Below, one piece after another: positions 34,883 through 44,027 of a DNA stretch of 64,000 bases (positions within the stretch are counted from its first letter, which is position 1; each line of letters starts with the position of its first letter). This DNA comes from Chthonomonas calidirosea T49 (GTDB lineage Bacteria; Armatimonadota; Chthonomonadetes; Chthonomonadales; Chthonomonadaceae). The notes under the pieces were generated by a model. That model made no database searches. It was given only the letters and a program-made list of their open reading frames with translations, and was not told where the DNA came from. The stretch is from contig NC_021487.1 of the NCBI RefSeq assembly GCF_000427095.1, forward strand, positions 1,052,430 through 1,116,429, in the 5' to 3' direction. A program made the translations under genes and the position numbers.

Positions 34883-37800
34883 ATGGAGGGGCAGCAGAGC
34901 AGACGCCGTCAACGCCTTATCGAACGACGGCTTAGCCTATCGGCCTGTGTGCTGCTGCTGTGTGTTTTTTTGCTTGTGTTTTTTGCCCGTTGGCGCGCCG
35001 AGATTCCGGCCAACGCCCTGCTGGTCAATCAGGTTAGTGCCGATACTCTCGCCCTTTCGTTGAACATAGACCTTGGTATAGCCCAACAGATCGTAGCCTA
35101 TCGTAACACCCATGGCGGTTTTTCGAGCGTGAATGAACTGCTCGGAATTCCGCTTTTTCCAAAAGCTCAGTGGCCCTCGCTCGCGGAACGCCTCTCGGCC
35201 TCCCACCTCGATTGGCATACGGCCAACACAACGCAGTTTGCCGCCGTGCTCCATATTCCCCTCTTCGAAGCGGCACGGCTTGCAGCTTTTCGTGATGCCC
35301 TCCTCGCCCAGCTCTCTCCGGAGCGTGTTAGACACCTTACCCCCTCGTTTCTCATCGCAAAAGCCACCCTGTTAGACCCTACCACCACCAAACCGTCTCT
35401 CAAAAACTACTTGGTAAGGCGTCCTTCCACCGTTTTTTGGCACTTCTGGATCGTGGCGGGGCTGCTCTGTCTTCTTCTATTTCTTCTCCCTCCTTGGCTG
35501 CGCAATCGCGGACGGGTATTCGGCGATCCGTTCCTCGTGCCTTTGGCCCTGCTTCTATCCGGCTTTGGTGTGGCCCTTCTCTTTAGCCTACGCGATCCCT
35601 TGCGCGACTCTGAAGACTACCTACACCACGCCTACGGCATCTTCTTGGGAGTCGTTCTGTTGGTTCTCTGCGCGCGAATTACACCAGAGCGCCGACGCCA
35701 ATGGCTGCAGCGCTACCGCTATTTGTGGGGACTTGGGGCAGCCCTATTGCTGTTGCTGCTGTGGCTCTTTGGCCGAGGGCCTGGCGGAGTGAGGGTAACC
35801 CTGTTCGGGTTTCAACCCGTAGAGATAGTACGACTGCTTGTTGTCTTCTTTCTTGCAAGCTATTTGGGCGAACGCGCCGCCGATCTCGCGCAAAGAACCT
35901 CTCCACAAAAAGGCTGGAAGCTTCCCTCTTTATCCGATCTCGGCCCTGTTGTGGTGCTATTTGGGTTCACACTGGTTCTTTTTTTGGTCATCAAAGACCT
36001 AGGACCTGGGCTCTTACTCTTTGGTGCTTTCATCCTCATGCTGATGCTGACCACCGGAAGCAACGGCTACCTCTGGATCGGCCTGATCCTTACGGGCCTC
36101 GGCAGCTATATCGCCTACCATTTTCGGATTGGGGTTTTTCCGGTAAGAGTGGATATGTGGCTGCATCCCTGGAGAAACGCACATCCCCAAGGAATGCAGC
36201 TTGGCCAGGCGCTGTGGGCTCTTGGATCAGGTGGGTGGAGCGGCACAGGGTTGGGGCTTGGTATGCCGCGCGTGTTACCTCGCGGAGAGGACGATCTCGC
36301 CTTCGTTGCCTGGAGCGAAGAGGCGGGCTTCATAGGGGCTCTATTGGTGTTGCTGATCTTTTATGCGCTCATTGCCCGGGGACTAGCTATCGCTCGACGA
36401 GCTATCCACTCCACCGACCGAGCGCTCGCCTGTGGTCTCACCGCCATCCTGATCATGCAGGTGCTCCTGATTCTAGGAGGCGTCACCGGCCTTACCCCGC
36501 TCACCGGCATCTCCCTCCCCTTCCTCTGTTATGGCGATAGCGCCCTCCTTTCTAGTTTCGTTCTCATCGGTCTGCTGTTAGGTATCTCGGCAACCCCACG
36601 TCGTGCAGAGGAGGCCGAGCCTTTGCACCCTGCATTGCTTTCCGTTTCCAAAAAGCTGGAGTTGGGGGTGGCCTTTTTGCTGCTAGGCGTCATAGGCTTG
36701 GGACGATTAGGGCAGACTATGGTGGTCCAGGCCAATCGGTTTGCTACCTACCCCATCTATACCCCCGACCGAGACGGCGTGGTGCGTGCCCACTATAACC
36801 CGCGACTTCTGGCCATTGCCGAACGCATCCCGCGGGGTAGTATCTACGATCGGCAAGGCCGTGTTTTGGCCACTTCCAGCTCCGCCGAGATATTGAAGCT
36901 TGTGCCCGATCGGCAGCGCGCGGTACAGCTGATAGCACAACACAGCCGCTTCTACCCGATTGGACCTTGTGCCGCCTCGCTCATTGGCGTGGCAAACCCA
37001 GCCATAGGCGGCCCGTCCGGCCTTGAAAAAGCGTATGACGCGGTGTTACGTGGCTACAACCACCTCTCAGACCTTATTCAGGACTATCGTGCAAAAGACC
37101 TCCCCGGCTATCGTCCCCGCAAAGGGGGTGATCTGCATCTCACCATAGATGCGGCTTTGCAGACCATCGCCTACAACGCACTGGCTGCCGTGGCCGATAA
37201 ATTGAGTGGTAAGGGGGCTTTTGTGGTACTCCAACCGACAACCGGCGATGTGCTCGCGGCCGTAACGCTGCCCTCGTTCAATCCCAATGCGCTCACCCCC
37301 ACTTCCTACCATCAGATGCTTGCCGGAGACAATGGAGGGCCCCTCTTCAACAGAGCGCTCGATGGCTTTTATCCACCAGGTTCTACATTAAAAGTCGCCA
37401 CAGCGGCCTGTGCGCTGGATCACCTTCCAAACGCCCTCCACATTGTTGTGCCCTGCAATCGCGTCGCTACGGTGCGGTGGCACGTTGGGAAGAAGGTCTA
37501 TACCCGGATCGTCCACGATGATCCGCATGACCCAGCCTTCGGCGCCATTACCATGCCGGAGGCATTCCGCGTGTCGTCCAACATCTATTTTGCCACCTTG
37601 GCCACTCGGATCGGGCCACAGATGTTCCATGATAGTCTGCAAGAGGACATGGGTTTCAGCCATGTGCCTCCGCTGGCCGATTTCTATGCCGATTTGGCCG
37701 ACCTCGGCTATGGTCAAGGACGCATGTTGGCCTCACCCATGGAGATGGCGATGCTGGCCGCATCGGTAGCCAACGAGGGAAAGCGCATGAAACCTCGCCT

Positions 37801-38140
37801 AGTGGCAAGCCTGAAGACGTTTCGCCCAGGCGCGCGAAGTGAAGAGATGCCACCGATGCAGGTGGGGCAGGCCATGACCGCCCAAACCGCGGCGATCCTA
37901 CAAGGGCTAATGCGTAGCGTGGTGACCAACGGAACTGCAGCGGGGATTTTTAACGATATTGCAGAGCCGGTGGCTGGCAAGACAGGCACGGCTCAAACGG
38001 GCCTTTCAGGTGCCAAGCCCCATTCCTGGTTCATTGGCTTCGTTCAGCCTTATGCTTTTGCTTGTGTCATCGAGAACGGTGGCTATGGTCGTTCAGCAGC
38101 GGCCATCGTCTGTCGCAACTTTCTACGCCGCCTCTACTAG
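34883..38140 (+). CDS. Three-part fusion: HhH region, FtsW/RodA (SEDS) polymerase and class B PBP transpeptidase
   Basis: A 1085-residue cell-wall enzyme. Residues about 18-36 form a first helix. Residues about 45-95 resemble a ComEA-like helix-hairpin-helix (LNIDLGIAQQIVAYRNTHGG, NELLGIPLF). Residues about 180-575 are a SEDS glycosyltransferase with VIKDLGPGLLLF, GLGLGMPRVLPRGEDDLAFV and GISLPFLCYGDS; the expected catalytic Asp falls at D470/D471. Residues about 590-1085 are a class B penicillin-binding protein with RGSIYDRQGRVLA, SxxK at S834-K837 (PPGSTLK), SxN at S898-N900 and KTG at 1033-1035. All catalytic motifs are intact. Normally FtsW/RodA and FtsI/PBP2 are separate proteins forming a complex; here both activities are covalently joined. 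Whether it serves division or elongation is open. Confidence 0.92.
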   Translation: MEGQQSRRRQRLIERRLSLSACVLLLCVFLLVFFARWRAEIPANALLVNQVSADTLALSLNIDLGIAQQIVAYRNTHGGFSSVNELLGIPLFPKAQWPSLAERLSASHLDWHTANTTQFAAVLHIPLFEAARLAAFRDALLAQLSPERVRHLTPSFLIAKATLLDPTTTKPSLKNYLVRRPSTVFWHFWIVAGLLCLLLFLLPPWLRNRGRVFGDPFLVPLALLLSGFGVALLFSLRDPLRDSEDYLHHAYGIFLGVVLLVLCARITPERRRQWLQRYRYLWGLGAALLLLLLWLFGRGPGGVRVTLFGFQPVEIVRLLVVFFLASYLGERAADLAQRTSPQKGWKLPSLSDLGPVVVLFGFTLVLFLVIKDLGPGLLLFGAFILMLMLTTGSNGYLWIGLILTGLGSYIAYHFRIGVFPVRVDMWLHPWRNAHPQGMQLGQALWALGSGGWSGTGLGLGMPRVLPRGEDDLAFVAWSEEAGFIGALLVLLIFYALIARGLAIARRAIHSTDRALACGLTAILIMQVLLILGGVTGLTPLTGISLPFLCYGDSALLSSFVLIGLLLGISATPRRAEEAEPLHPALLSVSKKLELGVAFLLLGVIGLGRLGQTMVVQANRFATYPIYTPDRDGVVRAHYNPRLLAIAERIPRGSIYDRQGRVLATSSSAEILKLVPDRQRAVQLIAQHSRFYPIGPCAASLIGVANPAIGGPSGLEKAYDAVLRGYNHLSDLIQDYRAKDLPGYRPRKGGDLHLTIDAALQTIAYNALAAVADKLSGKGAFVVLQPTTGDVLAAVTLPSFNPNALTPTSYHQMLAGDNGGPLFNRALDGFYPPGSTLKVATAACALDHLPNALHIVVPCNRVATVRWHVGKKVYTRIVHDDPHDPAFGAITMPEAFRVSSNIYFATLATRIGPQMFHDSLQEDMGFSHVPPLADFYADLADLGYGQGRMLASPMEMAMLAASVANEGKRMKPRLVASLKTFRPGARSEEMPPMQVGQAMTAQTAAILQGLMRSVVTNGTAAGIFNDIAEPVAGKTGTAQTGLSGAKPHSWFIGFVQPYAFACVIENGGYGRSAAAIVCRNFLRRLY

Positions 38141-38189
38141 GTCGTTTGGGAACGCGGGTAAAAATTTTTGCAAGAGAATGCCGAAAATG

Positions 38190-38219
38190 TTGACAACAAG
38201 AAGGCCGGTATGTTATAAT
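38190..38219 (+). promoter_or_regulatory. Consensus promoter of the LacI-family gene
   Basis: TTGACA at 38190-38195 (perfect), an 18-base spacer, and TATAAT at 38214-38219 (perfect). The predicted transcript starts near 38226, about 43 bases before the ATG at 38269. This also shows that the longer frame from 38218 cannot be the true start. Confidence 0.85.
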
Positions 38220-38268
38220 GCAGTTAGCTCAACCGGTTAAGCTGATTCGAAAGGACGCTTACGAAGCA

Positions 38269-39330
38269 ATGGCACGACGAATTACAATGCAAGAGATCGC
38301 AGAGAAGGTAGGCCTCTCTAAATCTACCGTCTCCTATGTGCTCAATGGCCGCGGCGATGTCGTGCGCATCCCTAAAGAGACGCAAAAGCGTATCTTCGAC
38401 GCGGCACGCTCGTTAGGCTACCACCCCAATGCCTTGGCTCGAGGGCTCGCTCATAAACGAACCTGTACCATCGCTGTGGTCATGCAGTACCCCCTCCTCT
38501 TCGCAGGTTGGTCAGGGTTTACCAATGAGCTGCTTCACGGAGTCACAGACGCCGCTATTACTTTAGAGTACGACCTTATGCTGCATACGCGCAAGACAAC
38601 ACCGGAGTGGTACTTGGAAGAGCAAGATCCTGTCTCCGCTGAGGCCGCCCGCCTCATGGACGGCCGTGTGGATGGAGCCCTTTTACTGCGGGATGTGGAC
38701 GATCCGCTTGCGGAGATCCTCTATGCGCACAACTTTCCAGCCGTCCTGATGTTCACGCACACCACCAAGCCGCACATCTGGTATGTGGATTGCGATAACA
38801 CAACAGGCGCCGTTTTAGCGGTGGAGCACCTTTTGCGCTTAGGGCATCGCAGGATTCTGCATGTAGCAGGATCGCCCCATTCCGGTGCCGCTCAAGAGCG
38901 TATCCAAGGCTACCGTTGTGCCATGGAACGAGCCGGTATTGCCGTAAAGGAGGAGTGGATCCAAGAAGCCACCTCACCCGCGGCCGACTTCTCGCAAATT
39001 GCAGCCCTCTTTCAGCTCTCTGCTCAAGAGCGCCCAACGGCTGTGTTCGCTTGGAGCGACGATGTGGCCGTGCGCCTCCTGCAGATTCTGCGTTCGCTAG
39101 GACTACGGGTACCTCAAGACGTGGCCATTGTGGGATTCGACTCTACTGGCATGTGTGACCACGTAGACCCGCCGCTCTCCAGCGTGCGACAGCCCGTCTA
39201 CGACATGGCTCATAAAGCCGTTGAGCTGCTGCATGCGCGCTTGCGCGGAATGCGCGTAAAACCGTTCCAAATCCGTGTGGCTCCCACACTCGATGTTCGT
39301 CGTTCGTGTGGGGCCTACCTTGTGTCATAA
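38269..39330 (+). CDS. LacI-family transcriptional regulator
   Basis: A 353-residue regulator. The N-terminal helix-turn-helix and hinge read ITMQEIAEKVGLSKSTVSYV and YHPNALARGLAHKRT, typical of LacI. The remaining part is a periplasmic-binding-protein-like effector domain with VDGALLLRDV, HRRILHVAGSP, ERPTAVFAWSDDVAVRLLQ and DVAIVGFDSTGMCDHVDPPLSSVRQP. It probably senses a sugar and represses transport or hydrolase genes. It is followed 11 bases later by the tiny membrane protein and prepilin pair, and then by a GH144-like gene; control of these is inferred from proximity. I found no clear palindromic operator. Confidence 0.93.
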   Translation: MARRITMQEIAEKVGLSKSTVSYVLNGRGDVVRIPKETQKRIFDAARSLGYHPNALARGLAHKRTCTIAVVMQYPLLFAGWSGFTNELLHGVTDAAITLEYDLMLHTRKTTPEWYLEEQDPVSAEAARLMDGRVDGALLLRDVDDPLAEILYAHNFPAVLMFTHTTKPHIWYVDCDNTTGAVLAVEHLLRLGHRRILHVAGSPHSGAAQERIQGYRCAMERAGIAVKEEWIQEATSPAADFSQIAALFQLSAQERPTAVFAWSDDVAVRLLQILRSLGLRVPQDVAIVGFDSTGMCDHVDPPLSSVRQPVYDMAHKAVELLHARLRGMRVKPFQIRVAPTLDVRRSCGAYLVS

Positions 39331-39341
39331 GGGAGTGAGAG

Positions 39342-39533
39342 ATGCAAAAAGAGATACATCCCGGCATCGTTGCCGCCATCGTGATCGTGCTTGTGGTGAT
39401 CATCGGGCTTTTAGCGCTTCGTATGTTTCATAGTCCCGCGGCAGGTAGGCCGTTAACACCACAGCAAGCCGGATTGGGCAAACCGGTTCTGCCCTCCATC
39501 CCGCCGCAGCCGGCGCGCACAGGGCAACCATAA
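39342..39533 (+). CDS. Tiny single-helix membrane protein upstream of prepilin (type B)
   Basis: A 63-residue protein starting [16 protein letters not shown], with one helix at about 8-28 and a Pro/Gly/Gln-rich tail ([22 protein letters not shown]). It matches the protein at 14877-15122 in layout, N-terminal pattern (KE, Pro, then Ile-rich helix) and gene order, lying directly before a DUF1559 prepilin. GGAGTGAGAG precedes the ATG. It may help the prepilin to reach or leave the membrane, but this is only suggested by the repeated association. Confidence 0.75.
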   Translation: MQKEIHPGIVAAIVIVLVVIIGLLALRMFHSPAAGRPLTPQQAGLGKPVLPSIPPQPARTGQP

Positions 39534-39591
39534 AGCAAAAAATTTCTTCCGCATGCAAGTTCAACAAATCAAATCTAAGGAGATGAAACCA

Positions 39592-40443
39592 ATGAAAACC
39601 GCTTCTACAGCTAGACAGCGTAGGCACGTGCTAGATGGGTTTACGCTGATCGAACTTCTCGTGGTTATCGCCATTATCGCCATTCTCGCGGCGATCCTCT
39701 TCCCCGTCTTCGCCCAGGCCCGCGAGGCAGCCCGACTCACCAGCTGTCTGTCCAATATGCGACAGATCGGATTGGGGATAACCATGTACTCGCAGGATTA
39801 CGATGAGATGCTTCCACTCGTACGTGCGGTTGACCCCACCTACATCGAGGGCAACTGGAAGCACTTGATCTACCCCTACATCAAAAACTACCAGATCTTC
39901 CGCTGCCCCTCCAACCCGGCCTCCCAAGTCTTGGACGAAACGGCCGGCCCTACGACACCACCCTATAACCCCAGCCTACCGAAAACCTATCGAGGCTACT
40001 TCTACTACCGAGCTTTCTTTAAATCCTCCGCGCCTATAGGCTCTGGCGATTGGTGGGCCGGCAACCAGTATAGTTCTGTTGCGTTCGACTATCCGGCCAA
40101 CACACTCATCATTGGTGAGAACAAGGATGTCTATCCGGACTACGGCCCATGGATGGCTGTGATACCCAATGTAGGGCCGAACGCCTGGGGGCCGAGTGGA
40201 TCGAACTGGGGTGCCAAGCATCGGGGCAGCGACCGAGCGGTAAACCTCACCTTTATGGACGGTCACGCCAAGTTCACCACATGGGACGCCACATGCCAAC
40301 AATCAAATCCCGATGGCACAAACATGTGGGCTTACAATCCAAATGGTCTTTCCAACTACGATGGCAGTGGTATAGACCTAAGTTGGCTCAATACATTCTG
40401 TACCACCTTACAGCAGACCGAAAGCCAAGGTCTGTTCCAGTAA
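39592..40443 (+). CDS. DUF1559 / prepilin-like protein (third)
   Basis: A 283-residue pseudopilin-like protein. The class III signal ends in DG before [13 protein letters not shown], with Glu at +5, followed by [16 protein letters not shown] and [20 protein letters not shown]. The fold closes with [15 protein letters not shown] chose the ATG at 39592, since AAGGAG is nine bases upstream and the in-frame ATG at 39583 overlaps that site. It follows the tiny membrane protein by 58 bases and ends at a strong terminator. Its nucleotide sequence over the signal helix is very close to that of the gene at 15224. Confidence 0.9.
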   Translation: MKTASTARQRRHVLDGFTLIELLVVIAIIAILAAILFPVFAQAREAARLTSCLSNMRQIGLGITMYSQDYDEMLPLVRAVDPTYIEGNWKHLIYPYIKNYQIFRCPSNPASQVLDETAGPTTPPYNPSLPKTYRGYFYYRAFFKSSAPIGSGDWWAGNQYSSVAFDYPANTLIIGENKDVYPDYGPWMAVIPNVGPNAWGPSGSNWGAKHRGSDRAVNLTFMDGHAKFTTWDATCQQSNPDGTNMWAYNPNGLSNYDGSGIDLSWLNTFCTTLQQTESQGLFQ

Positions 40444-40460
40444 AGTATTGGTAAGCAAGC

Positions 40461-40494
40461 GAGGCTCTCTCCTTCCACAGAGAGAGCCTCTTTC
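40461..40494 (+). terminator. Rho-independent terminator after the third prepilin gene
   Basis: GAGGCTCTCTC pairs perfectly with GAGAGAGCCTC around an 8-base loop (CTTCCACA), followed by TTTC. The T-run is short but the 11-bp stem is strong. It separates the LacI/prepilin unit from the GH144-like gene. Confidence 0.75.
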
Positions 40495-40517
40495 ATGCTG
40501 TAAGGAGGACGTAGAAA

Positions 40518-41843
40518 TTGTTTGTGTTCCGATGGTGGATAAAGGGGATAACGATCGCCTTGTTAGGCTGGCTAAGCACGCAGGGAAGCTTGGGGAACCC
40601 AATAAAATGGGCTGTACATAGGTCGTCCCCTGCCTATTTAACCGATCCTCTACTAACAGAGATAGAAAGACGTGCTTTCCGATTCTTCTGGGAACAAGCC
40701 GATCCGAACACCGGTCTGGTAAAAGACCGCGCAAGCAACGTAGGGCCCGCGGATAACTACACGGTTGCAAGTATTGCCAGCACAGGCTATGCACTTGCCG
40801 CTCTGCCCATCGCCGTGCAACACCACTGGATAACGTCTCAGCAAGGTTATGAAAGGGCGCTTATAACGCTGCGTTTTGTGGTCGAAAAGATGCCTAACGT
40901 GCACGGCTGGTACTACCATTTTGTGGACATGCACACCGGCGAGCGCGTATGGAACTGTGAGCTTTCCTCCATAGATACGGCGCTCCTGCTGCTTGGCGCG
41001 CTGTCGGCCGGGGCGCAATGGCCTGCAACGGAGGTGCAGCGTCTCGCAGACACAATGTATACGCGTCTCGACTGGCAGTGGATGCTAACCAATGGTGGGC
41101 AGGATCCTCAAAAGCGTGTGCTCTCTATGGGATGGAAGCCCGAAAGTGGCTTCTTAAGCGCCAACTGGGATAGCTACTCCGAAGGCATCATGCTCTACCT
41201 ACTGGGCATCGGAGCCCCAAAGAATCCGCTGCCAGCTGCCTGCTGGTGGGCCTGGACACGGCCACGATATACCTACCATGGCCTCACCTCTTTCGTAGGA
41301 GGCCCTATTTTCCTACACGAAATGCCCTATGAGTTCTTCGATTTTCGTGGATGGCGCGACCGTGACGGGTGGAACTATTGGCGAAACGCCGCCAATGGCG
41401 TGGAGATCAATCGTCTGTTCTGTTTAGACCATCGAAAAGAGCGTAAAACTTACGCCGCTGGTATGTGGGGGTTAAACGCTTCCGACGGCCCAGACGGCTA
41501 TAATGCCTACGGGGTGCCTAAGCCGGAAGATGGAACGGTCTCGCCGACCGGAGCCATCGCCGCCATCCTTTTCGAGCCAAACCAAGCATGCGCCATCGCT
41601 CATGCCATGTACTCGCAGTTTCATGAGCGACTATGGGGACGCTACGGCTTCAGTAACGCCTTCAATCTCGACAGAGACTGGTTTGATAAAGACGTTATTG
41701 GCATTGATCTAGGCATGGCGCTTTTAGGTATAGAGGATGCACGTACCGGTTTCGAGTGGCGACGTATTGCCGCCTTGCCCTCCACAAAGCGGGCGTGGCA
41801 GCGCATCGGCTTCAGTCCAAGCGATGTCACCGAAGGCAAATAG
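40518..41843 (+). CDS. Secreted glucoamylase-domain enzyme, GH144-like
   Basis: A 441-residue protein of the glucoamylase-like family (Pfam 'Glycoamylase'; related CAZy family GH144 contains beta-1,2-glucanases). The N-terminus MFVFRWWIKGITIALLGWLS is a signal peptide or anchor. Diagnostic stretches are RAFRFFWEQADPNTGLVKDR, VASIASTGYALAALPI, VWNCELSSIDTALLLLGAL, WDSYSEGIMLYLLGIG, WGLNASDGPDGYNAYG and GTVSPTGAIAAI. The start is TTG with AAGGAGGA eight bases upstream. Activity on beta-1,2-glucan is possible but unproven. It shares a carbohydrate block with a LacI regulator and GH116. Confidence 0.85.
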   Translation: MFVFRWWIKGITIALLGWLSTQGSLGNPIKWAVHRSSPAYLTDPLLTEIERRAFRFFWEQADPNTGLVKDRASNVGPADNYTVASIASTGYALAALPIAVQHHWITSQQGYERALITLRFVVEKMPNVHGWYYHFVDMHTGERVWNCELSSIDTALLLLGALSAGAQWPATEVQRLADTMYTRLDWQWMLTNGGQDPQKRVLSMGWKPESGFLSANWDSYSEGIMLYLLGIGAPKNPLPAACWWAWTRPRYTYHGLTSFVGGPIFLHEMPYEFFDFRGWRDRDGWNYWRNAANGVEINRLFCLDHRKERKTYAAGMWGLNASDGPDGYNAYGVPKPEDGTVSPTGAIAAILFEPNQACAIAHAMYSQFHERLWGRYGFSNAFNLDRDWFDKDVIGIDLGMALLGIEDARTGFEWRRIAALPSTKRAWQRIGFSPSDVTEGK

Positions 41844-41900
41844 GCTTTCGCATCGTGCTATAACAAGCGATGGCCCATGAGATCGTTTCTGTCGCAAAAG

Positions 41901-41930
41901 AACGGGTAGGATTGCCAAATCCTACCCGTT
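41901..41930. terminator. Bidirectional terminator between GH144-like and DinB genes
   Basis: A perfect 13-bp stem, AACGGGTAGGATT with AATCCTACCCGTT, loop GCCA. On the minus strand it is followed by CTTTTG and so ends the DinB gene; on the plus strand it lies 58 bases after the GH144-like stop. Confidence 0.8.
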
Positions 41931-41953
41931 TGCTCTACCCGCAGAGGGTCGAT

Positions 41954-42427
41954 CTAGAAGCCGTAGTAGTACCCCTGATCTCCGTAGAGCGTCTGAACGT
42001 AGCAAACCTGACCGAGATGGTAGCACATATTCCAGTAAGGAATGGTGATCCAGACGGTAAGGGTACCATTTACGCCCCAAGGCAGTTGCACAGGATCGTT
42101 GAGATGTTCTGTGGGAAACGCCAGAATGGCCTGCGCAAGCGACTCGGTTTCCGTACGTAAGCGGGCTAGCGCCTTCTCCATGGTATTAAACTCCGCACGA
42201 AATCGGTCGAACTCTACCTGGCTCCATTCGGGCTGGCGTCTATCCACAAGCGTCTTGGCAGCAAAACCGTTCATGTACGCGCACTCTTGAACCAGATCGA
42301 GAACGGTTCGGCCTTTATCAAGCGGGCTCCAGATTTGTTTGTCAGGTGGGGTGGCCTCGGCATGGCGTATGAGATGATCGGCCTCTTGTCGTACCAGTTG
42401 GGCAAACAGCTCTTGGATCGTCGGCAT
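41954..42427 (-). CDS. DinB-family four-helix metal-binding protein
   Basis: A 157-residue DinB/DUF664-type four-helix bundle. The start MPTIQELFAQLVRQEADHLI, mid-section GRTVLDLVQECAYMNGFAAKTL and the C-terminal YWNMCYHLGQVCYVQTLYGD fit the family; His139 or thereabouts in the last helix is the usual metal ligand, while the first-helix ligand is less certain. Members include thiol-dependent transferases and stress proteins; the reaction here is unknown. It is on the opposite strand from its carbohydrate neighbours and ends at a strong terminator. Confidence 0.75.
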   Translation of the reverse strand: MPTIQELFAQLVRQEADHLIRHAEATPPDKQIWSPLDKGRTVLDLVQECAYMNGFAAKTLVDRRQPEWSQVEFDRFRAEFNTMEKALARLRTETESLAQAILAFPTEHLNDPVQLPWGVNGTLTVWITIPYWNMCYHLGQVCYVQTLYGDQGYYYGF

Positions 42428-42638
42428 GTACCTGCTCCTTAAAAAGGGATGGATGTCGCATCACGGCGACACGAATAGCATACTGTATAAAGTCATCATT
42501 TGTCTAGTATTTTTGAAAAATTTTTCCTCATCTCGTTCTGACTAATGTGCGTCGCCTTGCAGGCTTCCCCAATAGAAATGCGGCGCCGTTACCGGCAGGA
42601 GTTCTGCATTAGACTGCCGAATTGAGGAGAGAAAAGTT

Positions 42639-42646
42639 GATAAAAT
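42639..42646 (+). promoter_or_regulatory. Extended -10 element, possible leaderless start for the 42655 gene
   Basis: TG-A-TAAAAT at 42638-42646 matches an extended -10. The ATG at 42655 is eight bases after the box, with no ribosome site between, so a leaderless mRNA is possible. No good -35 box is present at the normal distance. Confidence 0.4.
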
Positions 42647-42654
42647 AGGCTGTT

Positions 42655-44025
42655 ATGTCATCGCAGAAGGTTAGAAGAAAGCTTTGCGCCTCCATGCTCA
42701 ATGGCCTCTTGCTGTTAGGGCTGACCTCAGGGGCACCATCTGCGCCCAACAAGGCACAAGCTCAGAACGGCTTTCAGCCCCTTACCCCTGTTCGTTCGGC
42801 CTGCCCTGTGCGACTTGGAGGCGTGTTCACCATGGGCCTTGGGGAGAACCAAGACCCCGTAGAGGCATCGGCTCAAAACGGCACGAAGCTTTCACCTGAC
42901 AACGCCCAATGGATAGGAAACAACTGCGATGTCGTGGCCATTAGCCCTAACTGTTTAACGCCAAACACCTATCCGGCCATTAGAAAAGCGCACCCGCTTT
43001 TTAGCCCCCTTCTCTACGTCTATGCTTCTTGTCTATCGGAAAACCCTAACGCCGAAGGCAATGTAGGCGGCTGGACGCCGGCGATGAAGGCGCATGTACT
43101 TACCGACGCGAACGGCAAAGAGATCCCCTACCCCACGCCCGGAGGCCATTGGATGGATTTTGGCAGCATCGCCTGGGCGCACTTATGGCGTGATCGTGTG
43201 CTTCAGCTCGTGAGTCAATATGGCGCCGATGGCGTTGTGGCGGCCGAACTGCCGATTAACAACACGTTCCTCCCAGAAAAACCGGGCAAATATCCCGACT
43301 TTGCCGCCCGAGCTGAGGCCACCCTCCGCTGGCTTCGAGCTGCGCGTGCTCAGGGGAGGTTTTTCATGGTGCCGGAGGCTCTTGGCTTCGATAGGCCGGC
43401 CGGACACCCAACGCTTCCACCCCCTCTCCAAGCCGACGCCCCCGCCCTTAAAAATCGTCTGTGGGATGACTACTTTCCCTACATAGACGGCGCTTGGGTG
43501 GAAGATTGGGTTGAACCCTACTGGACAGGGAAACCGCTCTCGGAAGCGGAGTGGGAACGCCAACAAGAGGCGGCCGAACGGTATTCGCTTAACGCCCTCT
43601 TCTTTATCGCGGCCGGCGCCTACCATAACCCTGCCGAGCTGGAGTATGCTCTCGCCAGCTTTTTGCTCATCGAGCATCGTCAGGGCCGCCTCGCTTTTCA
43701 GCCGATGCCCCTCTACCCAGGGCAACGCAACGATATCGGCTTTAGCCTCCGCATTATGCGCGAGGAGGTGCAACGTTACTCGAACTACTTTAACGTTCCG
43801 CTTGGGCTTCCGCTGCAAGAGCGTCACAAAGTGCCTACCACCGGCGGCATGGTGTGGCGCCGAACGTTCCAAAACGGTGCCGTCTATGTGAACCCATCCG
43901 ATACACGCACCTTAACCCTTAACTTTGGCTCCCCGATGCAACGGCTGAATCATCGCCTCGTTCGCAAAATCGTTCTGCCGCCCCATAGCGGCGCCATCTT
44001 ACTTTATCAGCAGACTGGAGACTAG
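42655..44025 (+). CDS. Secreted putative glycoside hydrolase (GHL15-like TIM barrel)
   Basis: A 456-residue exported protein with a signal peptide ending near NKAQA (residue about 36). The rest looks like a putative glycosyl hydrolase of the GHL15 type: CDVVAISPNCLTPNTYPAIR, HPLFSPLLYVYASCLS, HWMDFGSIAWAHLWRDRVLQ, YGADGVVAAELPINN and DGAWVEDWVEPYW, a barrel-like succession of strands each ending in polar or acidic residues. Acidic candidates for catalysis include E in AELP and the D/E in WVEDWVE. The C-terminus is a small beta domain (VYVNPSDTRTLTLNF). It ends 2 bases before the GH116 gene, so the two are coupled. Confidence 0.55.
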   Translation: MSSQKVRRKLCASMLNGLLLLGLTSGAPSAPNKAQAQNGFQPLTPVRSACPVRLGGVFTMGLGENQDPVEASAQNGTKLSPDNAQWIGNNCDVVAISPNCLTPNTYPAIRKAHPLFSPLLYVYASCLSENPNAEGNVGGWTPAMKAHVLTDANGKEIPYPTPGGHWMDFGSIAWAHLWRDRVLQLVSQYGADGVVAAELPINNTFLPEKPGKYPDFAARAEATLRWLRAARAQGRFFMVPEALGFDRPAGHPTLPPPLQADAPALKNRLWDDYFPYIDGAWVEDWVEPYWTGKPLSEAEWERQQEAAERYSLNALFFIAAGAYHNPAELEYALASFLLIEHRQGRLAFQPMPLYPGQRNDIGFSLRIMREEVQRYSNYFNVPLGLPLQERHKVPTTGGMVWRRTFQNGAVYVNPSDTRTLTLNFGSPMQRLNHRLVRKIVLPPHSGAILLYQQTGD

Positions 44026-44027
44026 AA

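Noticed and set aside
35701..36540. Open frame of 279 codons in another frame of the SEDS-PBP fusion
   Set aside because: The fusion frame carries all SEDS motifs across this stretch; the alternative is Arg/Ser-rich and has no ribosome site.
38218..38268. Earlier start of the LacI gene at 38218
   Set aside because: The codon lies inside the perfect TATAAT box, so it cannot be on the transcript made from this promoter.
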